Shown one piece after another: positions 6,901 through 13,752 of a DNA stretch of 23,041 nt (positions are counted from its first letter, which is position 1; every line of letters begins with the position of its first letter). The position numbers and the translations under genes were made by a program. The stretch comes from a virus: the IMG/VR virus record IMGVR_UViG_3300035107_000209, positions 1 to 23,041 of that record, one strand, 5' to 3'. The notes beneath the pieces were generated by a model, which did no database searches, was not told where the DNA came from, and was given only the letters and a program-made list of their open reading frames with translations.

Positions 6901-7629
6901 ATGGGATTACCTAAACTTAATACAGTTGAGTATTTCGAAACATTACCTGTTTCAAAGATTGAGGCAAAGTTTCGTCCATTTAATGTTAAGGAACAAAAGA
7001 TATTGTTGCAAACATTAGAAGATGGAACACCACAATCAATATCAAATGGAATGATGAATTTGATAAGGTCATGTTCAGAACTACAAGACAGTGATTGGAC
7101 TGTAGATAAACTCAGTAATACAGATTTAGAATGGTTGTTTATTCAAATCAGAATGAAATCTGTAGGTGAGTCTACAAAGGTTATACTACCATGTGTTAAA
7201 CAACCAGAAGGATGTGATGGACAAACACCTGTCAATATTGAATTTGATAAGATGAGAATAGAAGGTGAACTCAAAGAACCTAAAGTAATGATAACAGATA
7301 CTATAGGTGTAATGATGAGAATACCAAGTTATTCAGATGTTCAAGAATTATATGAGTCTGGTATGGATATTGGAACAGAAAATATCTTTAAAGTGTTAAA
7401 CAAATGTATAGAACAAATCTTTGATGCAGATAATGTGTATGAGACGAAAGAATTTACTGAAAAAGAAGTAAATGACTTTGTTGATGGACTAACTGTAGAC
7501 CAGTTCAATACTTTAATGGAATGGTTTAGTTCAGTTCCCAAAATGGTATATGATGTAGAATTTGCATGTAGTAAATGTGGACAGACTCAAGAACAAGAAC
7601 TTTCTGGATTGCAGAATTTTTTCGTCTAG
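6901..7629 (+). CDS. 26: Baseplate hub assembly protein gp26 (tail chaperone, frame 0)
   Basis: A 242-aa protein of the T4 gp26 family (T4 about 208 aa), long listed as a hub component but absent from T4 baseplate structures, which points to a chaperone role. Two cysteine pairs, Cys98/Cys105 and Cys223/Cys226, could form a zinc site. The N-terminus (KIEAKFRPFNVKEQKILLQTLED) is the typical family start. Strong RBS (AGGAG, 7 nt). The stop at 7627-7629 lies 4 nt after a T-TTT-TTC heptamer (7617-7623). A -1 slip there would replace the last residue by 62 residues of the gp51-like frame, giving a 303-aa fusion. The genes that follow are the chaperone extension, a holin-like protein and the tape measure, as in lambda-type G/GT-H order. 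Confidence 0.75.
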   Translation: MGLPKLNTVEYFETLPVSKIEAKFRPFNVKEQKILLQTLEDGTPQSISNGMMNLIRSCSELQDSDWTVDKLSNTDLEWLFIQIRMKSVGESTKVILPCVKQPEGCDGQTPVNIEFDKMRIEGELKEPKVMITDTIGVMMRIPSYSDVQELYESGMDIGTENIFKVLNKCIEQIFDADNVYETKEFTEKEVNDFVDGLTVDQFNTLMEWFSSVPKMVYDVEFACSKCGQTQEQELSGLQNFFV

Positions 7630-7811
7630 CCCTTTCTCATGAGACACTTGCAAATTACATACAAACTAATTTTGGATTAACACAACACCATAAGTGGTCG
7701 TTGACAGAACTGGAAGAAATGTATCCTTGGGAAAGGGAAATTTATATTTCCCTACTATTGCAACATCTAGAAGAACTAGAGATGCAAAGGAAACAGGCAC
7801 AAAATAAATAA
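7575..7811 (+). CDS. 51: gp51-like hub assembly catalyst / frameshift extension of gp26
   Basis: This frame overlaps the end of gp26 in -1. Its only ATG (7575) lies inside gp26 and has no Shine-Dalgarno, and the residues before FFRLALSHE are just the out-of-frame reading of gp26 codons. The conserved-looking part starts at the slippery site: FFRLALSHETLANYIQTNFG, then WSLTELEEMYPWEREIYISLL and a C-terminal helix LQHLEELEMQRKQAQNK. The PWEREIY-type motif recalls small marine-phage proteins annotated as gp51, far shorter than T4 gp51 (249 aa). I think it is made mainly as a gp26-51 fusion by -1 frameshifting from 7623; independent translation from 7575 is less likely. Confidence 0.65.
   Translation: MWTDSRTRTFWIAEFFRLALSHETLANYIQTNFGLTQHHKWSLTELEEMYPWEREIYISLLLQHLEELEMQRKQAQNK
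7617..7623 (+). promoter_or_regulatory. Candidate -1 ribosomal frameshift site (T-TTT-TTC)
   Basis: The heptamer fits X-XXY-YYZ in the gp26 frame (codons TTT TTC). After slipping, both tRNAs re-pair with TTT TTT and reading continues CGT CTA GCC in the gp51-like frame. It lies just before the gp26 stop codon. I see no strong downstream stem or pseudoknot. Confidence 0.6.
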
Positions 7812-7823
7812 TAGGAGAGTATT

Positions 7824-8201
7824 ATGGCCGATGAAAGATTTAGTGGAGACATGTCTCGTAATGAAGTCGAAATGGATTTGTCCAAGTTCATGGAGATGAT
7901 TCAAGAGAATGCAGCCCTTAAAGACGAAATAAGAGACCTTAAAGCAAACGATACAGTGAACCCTTGGCAAAAGTGGATTCACCTTGCAAGAGCAGTAGAT
8001 TCATGGAGAATCTGGCCTCGTGCATTTTTAAGTGTCTACATCATATTAGTGTACTATGCAGCTATGTGGTTCATGGAATTACCAGAACCATCAATGGAAC
8101 AATCTGGATTGATTTCAATCCTAGTTGGAGCAGGAGCTGCTTGGTTTGGACTATATGTAAATAGTGCAGCTAAAGAACACGACACTAACGCAAAAAAATA
8201 G
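7824..8201 (+). CDS. Holin-like two-transmembrane protein
   Basis: A 125-aa protein with a charged, coiled-coil-like N-terminus (about residues 15-45), a Trp/Arg-rich juxtamembrane stretch (PWQKWIHLARAVDSWRIWPR), and two hydrophobic helices at about 67-86 and 95-114. A short polar tail follows (NSAAKEHDTNAKK). The architecture resembles phage and gene-transfer-agent holins that disrupt the inner membrane, but T4 holin T itself looks different. RBS AGGAG 7 nt upstream. It lies between the gp26/gp51 chaperones and the tape measure, an unusual place for lysis. A tail-assembly membrane tether or a DNA-entry function is the alternative. Confidence 0.5.
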   Translation: MADERFSGDMSRNEVEMDLSKFMEMIQENAALKDEIRDLKANDTVNPWQKWIHLARAVDSWRIWPRAFLSVYIILVYYAAMWFMELPEPSMEQSGLISILVGAGAAWFGLYVNSAAKEHDTNAKK

Positions 8202-8213
8202 ATAAATAGTATT

Positions 8214-10139
8214 ATGGCAGACGAAAATATCAGTAGTAAAGAAGCTTTACAAGGATTAGCAAATATTAATCTAGAATTAAAGCAACTTAATGCTAAACTT
8301 ACTTCTAGTGAGTCTTTAAATACAGTAGGTAATCTTAGGAAGGCAATCCGAGAGGAGAGTTTGTCTTCCGAAGATGAACAGAAAGTATTAAGTAAACAAG
8401 GTCTTATGGATTTAGGTTATGAAGAACGAGATGCTGAACTTCGTGTAGCTGCCAATGCAGAACTTAAGAGACTAAGAGAAGAACAACAAAGACTTCAAAG
8501 TATCGAGGAAGAGTTTGGTGGACTATCTGCAAAAGATGACACCATGAAAAACCAAATAGAATTTGACATCGATAGGATGTTAGAAATACAGAAATTTGGT
8601 AGAGAATTAAATAAACTCGAAAAAGGTCTCACACCCATACTAGGTACAATATCACAGAGAATCAAAGAGTCTGGTGATAAAACTTTTGGTGCAATTACTA
8701 CTGAACTAAAGGATGATTTAAGAGGTGACTTTGATAAAGTCACTGCATTCTTAGGGCCAGCTGCAACTGCATTCCAGAACCTACCATTCCTTGGTACTAT
8801 TGCAAAGTTTAGTGGTCAGTTGTTAGCAAAAGCTGCGTTGCAAGTCCTTAACATGATTAAGGCAAGAAAACAAGATGCAAAACAACACAAAGAAATTGTT
8901 AAGATTGAGAAAAAGAATCAAGATATAGCAAAAAAACAATTCGAGACAGAACAAAGACAACAAGCAAAAGCACTACCATCACCAACTGGTGGTGGTGATG
9001 TTATTGATGCAGACTTTGAAGAAGTCGGTGGTGATGCTGGTGGAGATGGATTATTTGGTGCAGCTGCTGGAGCTGCAGCTTTAGGTGCATCCACTCTTAT
9101 ATTTAATCCTGCTACTATGTTATTATTTACCAAAGCAGCTGGACTTGCAGCTATTGGTCTTGCATTACTTGGTGCTGGTGTAGGTGCGTTTATTGCATTA
9201 GTTGGATTAGGTATGGGAGTCACCATCTACCAGTTAATGAGCAATATGGCATCTGGTATTGCATCGTTTGATGAAAGTGGTGCAACTGATGCTTTACGAA
9301 ACTTAGAACAAATAGACTTGTTAAAGGTTGCTGGTGGTTTAGCTGCCCTAGCAGGTTCATCAGTCTTGAATTCAATAGCAGGATTGATTGCATTATTGCC
9401 TGGCGATGAAGCTCCATATACGAAACTAGGTGAAGATGCAGCTGGTTTTGCAAATGCAATCAATGACAGTGGTTTCATGGATATTGACACTGAGGCATTT
9501 GGAGAAAAAACTTCTGCATTGTTTGGCCCTTCTGTTAAAAACTCATTTGCTGGTGTATTAGATTTCTTTAGTGGTGATGCTACACCATTAACTGATTTAG
9601 GTGCAGATGCAGCTGGATTTGCAAATGCAGTTAAACCATTTGAGGAAATGGATGTAGATACCTTTACTACTAACATCACTAAAGTCAAAAATGCAATGTC
9701 AGAATTTGAGTTACCAGAGAATAAAGATGGTTTACTTAAGAGTTTGTTTGGTGAATCTGGTATTGACCAATTAAGAGACCTTGCTGGTATTACTTTTACA
9801 GACCCAGAACTTGGTGGTAAGTTAGAAAAACTAGGTACTGGTGTATCAATGGTGACTGTTGGTCTTGAAGGTTTGACTAAAGAGAAAGCAGAAACACTTG
9901 GTAGATTAGGTTATGAGATTGGTAAAAACTTTGATAACTTTAATCTAAACTTTGGTATGGTGCCTCAAACTGCTGGTGCTGGTGCAGATATGACTATTGC
10001 ACAAGGTGAACAACAAAAAGCACCTGTAGTAATTCAAAATCAAGTTGCAAACTCAAACAATAATACTAATGTAAGAAGAAATTATACTGCAACTGGAGTT
10101 AAGGTAAATCATTCTAGAGCTCACTCATCTTTACCTTAA
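8214..10139 (+). CDS. 29: Tail tape measure protein (gp29-like)
   Basis: A 641-aa protein, slightly longer than T4 gp29 (590 aa), which sets tail length and sits in the hub. Residues about 1-110 are helical and charged. A second Lys/Gln-rich coiled coil spans about 217-252. Residues about 281-345 are Ala/Gly-rich and very hydrophobic (LAAIGLALLGAGVGAFIALV), as in tape measures that insert into the host membrane. Two related repeats follow at about 402-435 and 457-490 (LG-x-DAAGFANA). The end is Asn-rich and low-complexity. The gene is the last of the plus-strand hub operon, directly after the putative frameshift chaperones. No clear RBS; ATG follows a weak GATAAATAG. It ends tail-to-tail with the next minus gene, stop codons overlapping. 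Confidence 0.7.
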   Translation: MADENISSKEALQGLANINLELKQLNAKLTSSESLNTVGNLRKAIREESLSSEDEQKVLSKQGLMDLGYEERDAELRVAANAELKRLREEQQRLQSIEEEFGGLSAKDDTMKNQIEFDIDRMLEIQKFGRELNKLEKGLTPILGTISQRIKESGDKTFGAITTELKDDLRGDFDKVTAFLGPAATAFQNLPFLGTIAKFSGQLLAKAALQVLNMIKARKQDAKQHKEIVKIEKKNQDIAKKQFETEQRQQAKALPSPTGGGDVIDADFEEVGGDAGGDGLFGAAAGAAALGASTLIFNPATMLLFTKAAGLAAIGLALLGAGVGAFIALVGLGMGVTIYQLMSNMASGIASFDESGATDALRNLEQIDLLKVAGGLAALAGSSVLNSIAGLIALLPGDEAPYTKLGEDAAGFANAINDSGFMDIDTEAFGEKTSALFGPSVKNSFAGVLDFFSGDATPLTDLGADAAGFANAVKPFEEMDVDTFTTNITKVKNAMSEFELPENKDGLLKSLFGESGIDQLRDLAGITFTDPELGGKLEKLGTGVSMVTVGLEGLTKEKAETLGRLGYEIGKNFDNFNLNFGMVPQTAGAGADMTIAQGEQQKAPVVIQNQVANSNNNTNVRRNYTATGVKVNHSRAHSSLP

Positions 10140-10363
10140 TTTAATCCTAAATCTTTACCCCAAGGCCCTTCATAATTAGGTGAAGGATACTTGTCTTTTC
10201 TTTTGTATTTGGTCTTATCTTTATGGACTTGAGATTGTCCATGTTTAGGTGTCACCTTGCGTGACTTAACCTTTGGTTCTTTCTTACCAAATACCTTTTC
10301 CCAATTATCCTCGAATTGTTTATCACTGACCACTGTAGGTCTCCTTTTAGAACCTTTTCCCAT
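10136..10363 (-). CDS. Small basic protein, unknown
   Basis: A 75-aa, very Lys/Arg-rich protein (MGKGSKRRP start; RKVTPKHGQSQVHKDKTKYKRKDKYPSP in the middle; ends GPWGKDLGLN). No membrane segment, no cysteine. Such composition suggests nucleic-acid binding, but I do not recognise a family. The leader of about 170 nt from a late promoter folds into four consecutive hairpins and lacks an obvious Shine-Dalgarno next to the ATG, so expression may be controlled by the RNA. Its stop codon overlaps that of the tape measure gene. Confidence 0.65.
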   Translation of the reverse strand: MGKGSKRRPTVVSDKQFEDNWEKVFGKKEPKVKSRKVTPKHGQSQVHKDKTKYKRKDKYPSPNYEGPWGKDLGLN

Positions 10364-10534
10364 AATAAGTTAGAAGTGTTAAGAGCCCCTCATATGTTGT
10401 CCCGCTCGTTAACATGATATCCTCTGCCGCTGTCGATATCTTACCACGATTATGTACCCAAACCTCTAACCATCCTACTTGGTACATTCTATGGTGCATG
10501 AAACACCATCCCCCTCAGTCAATCCCTTAGTGCA
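10364..10534 (-). ncRNA. Structured leader or small RNA with four hairpins
   Basis: Four stem-loops follow each other with little spacing: 10491-10496/10504-10509 (6 bp, 7-nt loop); 10452-10458/10481-10487 (7 bp); 10416-10421/10435-10440 (6 bp, GATATC twice); 10378-10386/10404-10413 (9 bp with one bulged base). The region is GC-richer than the flanking genes and has no reading frame. A minus late promoter at 10547-10540 predicts a start near 10534. It may be a cis-acting leader of the 75-aa gene or a separate small RNA. I cannot match it to a known class. Confidence 0.5.
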
Positions 10535-10539
10535 TAGTA

Positions 10540-10547
10540 TATTTATA
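10540..10547 (-). promoter_or_regulatory. T4-type late promoter
   Basis: TATAAATA on the minus strand between the end of gp32 and the hairpin-rich leader. It would transcribe the leader and the 75-aa basic protein. Confidence 0.65.
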
Positions 10548-10560
10548 ATTCAAAATACTT

Positions 10561-10575
10561 AGGATTGACAATCCT
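10561..10575 (-). terminator. Weak hairpin at the end of gp32
   Basis: AGGATT/AATCCT, 6 bp with a 3-nt loop, overlaps the gp32 stop codon region. Only a short T-run (TATTTTG) follows, so it may be a weak terminator or an RNA 3'-end stabiliser. Confidence 0.3.
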
Positions 10576-11468
10576 TACACATCATTTGCAAGTTTCTGGA
10601 AGTATGAGAGTGACTCATCTTCGTCTACATCTGTCGTTGCAGTTGTAGGTTCTGCAATTGTTGGTTCTGGACTTGGATATGCAACATCGTCCATGTCAGA
10701 TGCAACTGAAGCTGCAGTTGCTGTTGATGCTGTCATACCTAAAACTCTATCGAGTTTTTGTTTCAACTCATCATAAGATTTGAATTCACTTGGTGCAATC
10801 ACATCTTGTAATGAATGTTGACTGTTCCAGACTGCTTCTAATTGTGCATCATCATCTGATAATGGTTTAGAAGTTGCAAACTCAGACTTATCATAGTTCC
10901 AGTATCCATCTACTTTACGAACTTTAATTTTAAAGTCTGCACCTTCCCATAAATCAAATGGATTCATAGGTGTTTCATCTTGAAACTGTGGTTGCATTTT
11001 GTCTTTCAACATTTCGAAGATTTTCTTCCCATATCTGAATAAGAATACTTTACCTTCATTCTCTGGATGTGTAGGGTCAGAAACTACAAGAATGTTTGAC
11101 ACATAGTGCAACCTTCTTTTCTGTTTCCTTGCTATATCCTTGTTTGCCTCAATACCAGAGTTCCACAATTCAGTATTGTGTTCTGATACTGGGTCTTTTT
11201 GATTAAGAGTAGTCAATGACTTCTCTATGTACCATCCACCTGGCCCTTGAAAACCATGGTCGAAGTATTGAACCCAAGGCATGTCTTCACCTTGAGATGC
11301 TGGTAAAAATCTCACAACTGCATAACCATTACCAGTCTTATCTAAATCGATTTTCCAGTATCGGTCATCATTGTAGGATTTTGTTTCAGTCCCACTAGAA
11401 GTTTTTTCTAGTGATGCTTGTAAGGTGTCGAATCCACCTCTAGATTTTTTTAAGTCTTGAAATGACAT
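10575..11468 (-). CDS. 32: Single-stranded DNA-binding protein gp32, without zinc cysteines
   Basis: A 297-aa homologue of T4 gp32 (301 aa), which coats ssDNA and organises replication, recombination and repair. Domains: basic N-terminal cooperativity region (about 1-20), OB-fold core with YWKIDLDKTGNGYAVVRFLP, the strongly conserved SNILVVSDPTHPENEGKVFLFRYGKKIFEML stretch, and PFDLWEGADFKIKVRKVDGYWNYDKSEF, then an acidic tail (DVDEDESLSYF) for partner binding. T4 has a Cys/His zinc site. Here the same region reads KDPVSEHNTELWNSG and the whole protein contains no cysteine, so zinc is not bound. SD GAGGAT before the ATG. An AU-rich leader with a tandem 10-mer precedes it, a possible autoregulation site. 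Confidence 0.9.
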   Translation of the reverse strand: MSFQDLKKSRGGFDTLQASLEKTSSGTETKSYNDDRYWKIDLDKTGNGYAVVRFLPASQGEDMPWVQYFDHGFQGPGGWYIEKSLTTLNQKDPVSEHNTELWNSGIEANKDIARKQKRRLHYVSNILVVSDPTHPENEGKVFLFRYGKKIFEMLKDKMQPQFQDETPMNPFDLWEGADFKIKVRKVDGYWNYDKSEFATSKPLSDDDAQLEAVWNSQHSLQDVIAPSEFKSYDELKQKLDRVLGMTASTATAASVASDMDDVAYPSPEPTIAEPTTATTDVDEDESLSYFQKLANDV

Positions 11469-11486
11469 AATTATATCCTCGTATTA

Positions 11487-11506
11487 GCATTGTATTGCAT
11501 TGTATT
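11487..11506 (-). repeat. Tandem 10-mer in the gp32 leader
   Basis: GCATTGTATT occurs twice head-to-tail (AATACAATGC on the mRNA strand) between the stop of the preceding gene and the gp32 RBS. In T4 the gp32 mRNA leader is an AU-rich, unstructured binding array for gp32 itself. This repeat could play the same part. Confidence 0.5.
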
Positions 11507-11513
11507 AATATTA

Positions 11514-12308
11514 TTAAACCAAGTAATCTTCCAATGGAGATACACTTAATTCATCCTTCATTATATAATAGTCTATGTTTCGAAATCTGTCAACTAAAAT
11601 CTTTAGTTGGTCTGTCTGGGATATCCAACCTTGGTCACCAGTCTCAACAAGTCTGTTGTTCTCTGGTTCGTCTTCTGTCCCATAACATCGAGTTCCAGCA
11701 TAGATGTTATTATATTTAGTCGAATCGTAATTCCAAATAGAATCAAATCCAACAAAAACTACATTATCGTAGTTATGGTTTTGTGATGCCATTGCAGCTG
11801 CAGTAGTACCAGCAAACCAATTCTCATAAAGATGGTAGTCATCTTCTGGGCCACCTATCTTTGTAATCTTATAGTCATCCTCTATTCCTATAGTTTGCAT
11901 TTCTAGGATACCAACATTACCATTACCCTTTCCATGCATGGTCACTTTAGAATGACTTGGGTCTATCCATTCTCTCACTGGTACACCCATTGTTTCTTTT
12001 ATTATATTGTATTCTTCAAACCCTAATGGGTCTTCCCATTCTCCAGAGAAGTAACATTTATTAAGTTTAGGATATCTTGCTTGACAACACTCACCCATGA
12101 TACTTACATCTATGATGGTAAGATAGTCTGGTGAGTAATCACGATATAGTGCATTACAACCCCATATATCTCCATCTAAGATATCTAAATCTAGTCCTTG
12201 TCTTGATGTACCATTACCAATAATATATGCAGTCTTACCACCTGTTAAGTTTAAATGTGAATACATATCTGGTCTTAGTTCTTCTGCAACTGCAACATCA
12301 ACATTCAT
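11514..12308 (-). CDS. Unknown protein, Rossmann/glycosyltransferase-like
   Basis: A 264-aa protein set between gp59 and gp32. Residues about 25-70 read AYIIGNGTSRQGLDL, then GDIWGCNALYRDYSPDYLTIID. This pattern of a glycine-rich beta-turn-helix followed by a beta strand ending in Asp resembles nucleotide-sugar-binding proteins and phage proteins of unknown role. Later blocks: HGKGNGNVGILEMQTIG, WFAGTTAAAMASQNHNYDNVVFVGFD, and GDQGWISQTDQLKIL. No membrane segment. The start overlaps the end of gp59 by 11 nt. In T4 gene 33 lies between 59 and 32, so this gene is an insertion in the ancestral cluster. A glycosyltransferase or sugar-related role is a weak inference. Confidence 0.6.
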   Translation of the reverse strand: MNVDVAVAEELRPDMYSHLNLTGGKTAYIIGNGTSRQGLDLDILDGDIWGCNALYRDYSPDYLTIIDVSIMGECCQARYPKLNKCYFSGEWEDPLGFEEYNIIKETMGVPVREWIDPSHSKVTMHGKGNGNVGILEMQTIGIEDDYKITKIGGPEDDYHLYENWFAGTTAAAMASQNHNYDNVVFVGFDSIWNYDSTKYNNIYAGTRCYGTEDEPENNRLVETGDQGWISQTDQLKILVDRFRNIDYYIMKDELSVSPLEDYLV

Positions 12309-12885
12309 ATATCTCTAATACCTTTCTCTTGAGTATACTTGGGTCATATGATATGAACCCTCTAGTCTTTTGTAATCTCTGTTTGACCTCTGGCCATACA
12401 TATTGTTCTGTTATCTTTATGTTGGAACTCCATTCCAATATGGAGTCAAGTAATACTCCTGTTCCAAATGATATTGATTTGGATAAAAGACACTCAACAA
12501 TGATAGGATGACTAGAACTATCAAGAACAAATAGATTGTCCAAAACACCTTCAAGTGAGTTAAGATGTCTGATATCTTTTTCGAAAGAGTAGACCAAAGA
12601 CTGGTTGTACTTTTTCCATTCTGTATAGTTTTGTTTTGCTTCTTCACCAAATAAATCTCCTACCCAATAATCTTTGTGTTGAAAGTTTGCAATATAAAAA
12701 TCCTTAAGTTGTCCATTATATTGTTTCCTAAGTTTTGCAAACTGAAACTTATCATTCCTCTTAAGGAAACTACTAAACGATGCACTAACTTTTCCATGGT
12801 ACTTATTAAAATCATAATCTGAATTATAATGTAGTTTTATACCAAGATAAAGTTTGTAACTCTCGTATCCAAATCTTGCATCCAA
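12298..12885 (-). CDS. 59: Helicase loader gp59
   Basis: A 195-aa homologue of T4 gp59 (217 aa), which binds fork DNA and gp32 and loads the gp41 helicase. The diagnostic start is YESYKLYLGIKLHYNSDYDFNKYHGKV, parallel to the T4 YKLYLMIKQH...YDVIKYN block, followed by KFQFAKLRKQY, KDFYIANF, YWVGDLFGEEA and FEKDIRHL. The C-terminal half (SISFGTGVLLDSIL) also matches the T4 pattern ISFETFILLDSFL. It starts 2 nt after the bS21 stop and has a weak RBS (AGGA, about 14 nt away), so coupling with bS21 is likely. The neighbouring gp32 and gp33 repeat the T4 59-33-32 association. Confidence 0.85.
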   Translation of the reverse strand: MDARFGYESYKLYLGIKLHYNSDYDFNKYHGKVSASFSSFLKRNDKFQFAKLRKQYNGQLKDFYIANFQHKDYWVGDLFGEEAKQNYTEWKKYNQSLVYSFEKDIRHLNSLEGVLDNLFVLDSSSHPIIVECLLSKSISFGTGVLLDSILEWSSNIKITEQYVWPEVKQRLQKTRGFISYDPSILKRKVLEIYEC

Positions 12886-12887
12886 GT

Positions 12888-13163
12888 CTAAATCCTATGT
12901 GTTCTTTTGTAATGTTCCAATGCTTGAGCTGCACGAAGTTTATCAATATGAATTCTTCGTTTCTTTGCATTCATTTTTTTCTGTCTCTTTGCAGAAGGTT
13001 TCTCATAGTATCGTCTCTCACGAACTTCTGCAATGATACCATCCCTTTCAACTTTCTTTTTAAATCTTCTCATTAAGACATCAAATGGTGGTGGCCCAGA
13101 TGGTTTCTTTGGTTTTCTTCCCCATTCTTTTTGTCTTTGTGGTCTTCGATTATAATGTTTCAT
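12888..13163 (-). CDS. rpsU: Ribosomal protein bS21, phage-encoded
   Basis: A 91-aa protein whose core is a clear bS21: PFDVLMRRFKKKVERDGII, AEVRERRYYEKPSAKRQKK, then a Lys/Arg-rich helix. Cellular bS21 is about 70 aa. This one has a basic N-terminal extension of about 25 residues (RRPQRQKEWGRKPKKPSGPP). bS21 lies near the anti-Shine-Dalgarno region of 16S rRNA and affects initiation, so a phage copy could replace the host protein and favour phage mRNAs. Viral bS21 genes are known from aquatic phages. Placed between gp33 and gp59, with 4-nt and 2-nt junctions to its neighbours, so it is co-transcribed with early/middle replication genes. Confidence 0.92.
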   Translation of the reverse strand: MKHYNRRPQRQKEWGRKPKKPSGPPPFDVLMRRFKKKVERDGIIAEVRERRYYEKPSAKRQKKMNAKKRRIHIDKLRAAQALEHYKRTHRI

Positions 13164-13390
13164 ATTGGTAGTTTACCTTTTCCTTTTTTAGTATTTGGTT
13201 TTAATAGATTATAATTCATTGCATCACTTTCTATCTTTTGTTTTAGAGGTGGTGTAATGAGGTTTTTTACTGACTCTGGGTCTAGGTGTTGTGTCTCACA
13301 GAAATGTATAATTGCATCTATGTAATTCAATCCTTTTTCCAGTACAATAGTTTCTATTTGTTCAGTAAATCGTTTTTTGGTTAGTATCAT
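13160..13390 (-). CDS. 33: Late transcription co-activator gp33-like
   Basis: A 76-aa protein matching the short gp33 proteins of marine T4-like phages (T4 gp33 is 112 aa). Pattern: KKRFTEQIETIVLEKGLNYIDAIIHFCE, then an acidic segment, PLKQKIESDAMNYNLL and a basic C-terminus ending GKGKLPI. In T4 gp33 bridges RNA polymerase (beta-flap) and the sliding clamp gp45 to activate TATAAATA promoters, and such promoters are present in this window. It overlaps bS21 and the upstream membrane gene by 4 nt each. Assignment rests on remembered family pattern and on the 59-33-32 neighbourhood. Confidence 0.75.
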   Translation of the reverse strand: MILTKKRFTEQIETIVLEKGLNYIDAIIHFCETQHLDPESVKNLITPPLKQKIESDAMNYNLLKPNTKKGKGKLPI

Positions 13391-13665
13391 TTTCTATTCT
13401 TAAGATTCTGTTGTGTCCTATATGCAGTTACCCAATTCATACCATTCTTTTCTGCTTCCATGAATACTGCATTAGTTACCATCACTGGGATAATTACTGC
13501 CATATGTACAATGATTGACATTACGATACTATAGTTCAACCATTCCATGTATACAGATGCAACCACTCCAAAATAACCAGACCACATTATGAATAGTGCC
13601 ATGGTTACATATCCTTGAATTGAAGGGTCTTTAATATGTCTCAATGGATTGTATCTGTTGTCCAT
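13387..13665 (-). CDS. Two-helix membrane protein
   Basis: A 92-aa protein starting at ATG 13665, supported by GGAGAG 5 nt upstream. A GTG further upstream at 13689 has no such site. Two hydrophobic segments, about residues 22-41 (MALFIMWSGYFGVVASVYM) and 46-70 (YSIVMSIIVHMAVIIPVMVTN), are separated by a short loop, and the C-terminus is basic. No family recognised. It is the first standard gene after the early promoter at 13725-13752 and heads the gp33-bS21-gp59-gp32 transcript. Confidence 0.6.
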   Translation of the reverse strand: MDNRYNPLRHIKDPSIQGYVTMALFIMWSGYFGVVASVYMEWLNYSIVMSIIVHMAVIIPVMVTNAVFMEAEKNGMNWVTAYRTQQNLKNRK

Positions 13666-13685
13666 AACAACTCTCCAACAATCTA

Positions 13686-13718
13686 TCACGAAAATTTTAC
13701 TCTTTTAATTAATTCCAT
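13686..13718 (-). CDS. Possible 10-residue leader peptide
   Basis: ATG-led frame MELIKRVKFS followed by TGA, positioned so that its A is the predicted transcription start of the promoter at 13725-13752. It ends just before the RBS of the membrane protein. It may be a leaderless regulatory peptide or chance. Confidence 0.25.
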   Translation of the reverse strand: MELIKRVKFS

Positions 13719-13729
13719 ACTACTAGTAT
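13717..13729. promoter_or_regulatory. Palindrome ATACTACTAGTAT (operator candidate, copy 1)
   Basis: A perfect inverted repeat (ATACTA-C-TAGTAT) overlapping the -10 and predicted +1. The identical 13-mer occurs at the same place in the promoter at 18371-18399. Confidence 0.55.
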
Positions 13730-13752
13730 CTCACGATTTTCTTATTTGTCAA
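13725..13752 (-). promoter_or_regulatory. Sigma70-like early promoter of the gp33-bS21-gp59-gp32 operon
   Basis: TTGACA (13752-13747), a 16-bp spacer and GATACT (13730-13725). The -35 overlaps the stop codon of the GNAT gene. A 13-bp palindrome covers the -10 and the start region. Confidence 0.6.

Noticed and set aside
8918-9226. 102-residue antisense frame
   Set aside because: Low-complexity Ala/Pro reading of the tape-measure Gly/Ala segment.
9227-9688. 153-residue antisense frame within the tape measure gene
   Set aside because: Mirror of Ala/Gly codon bias; Ser/Ala/Pro-rich without RBS or domain.
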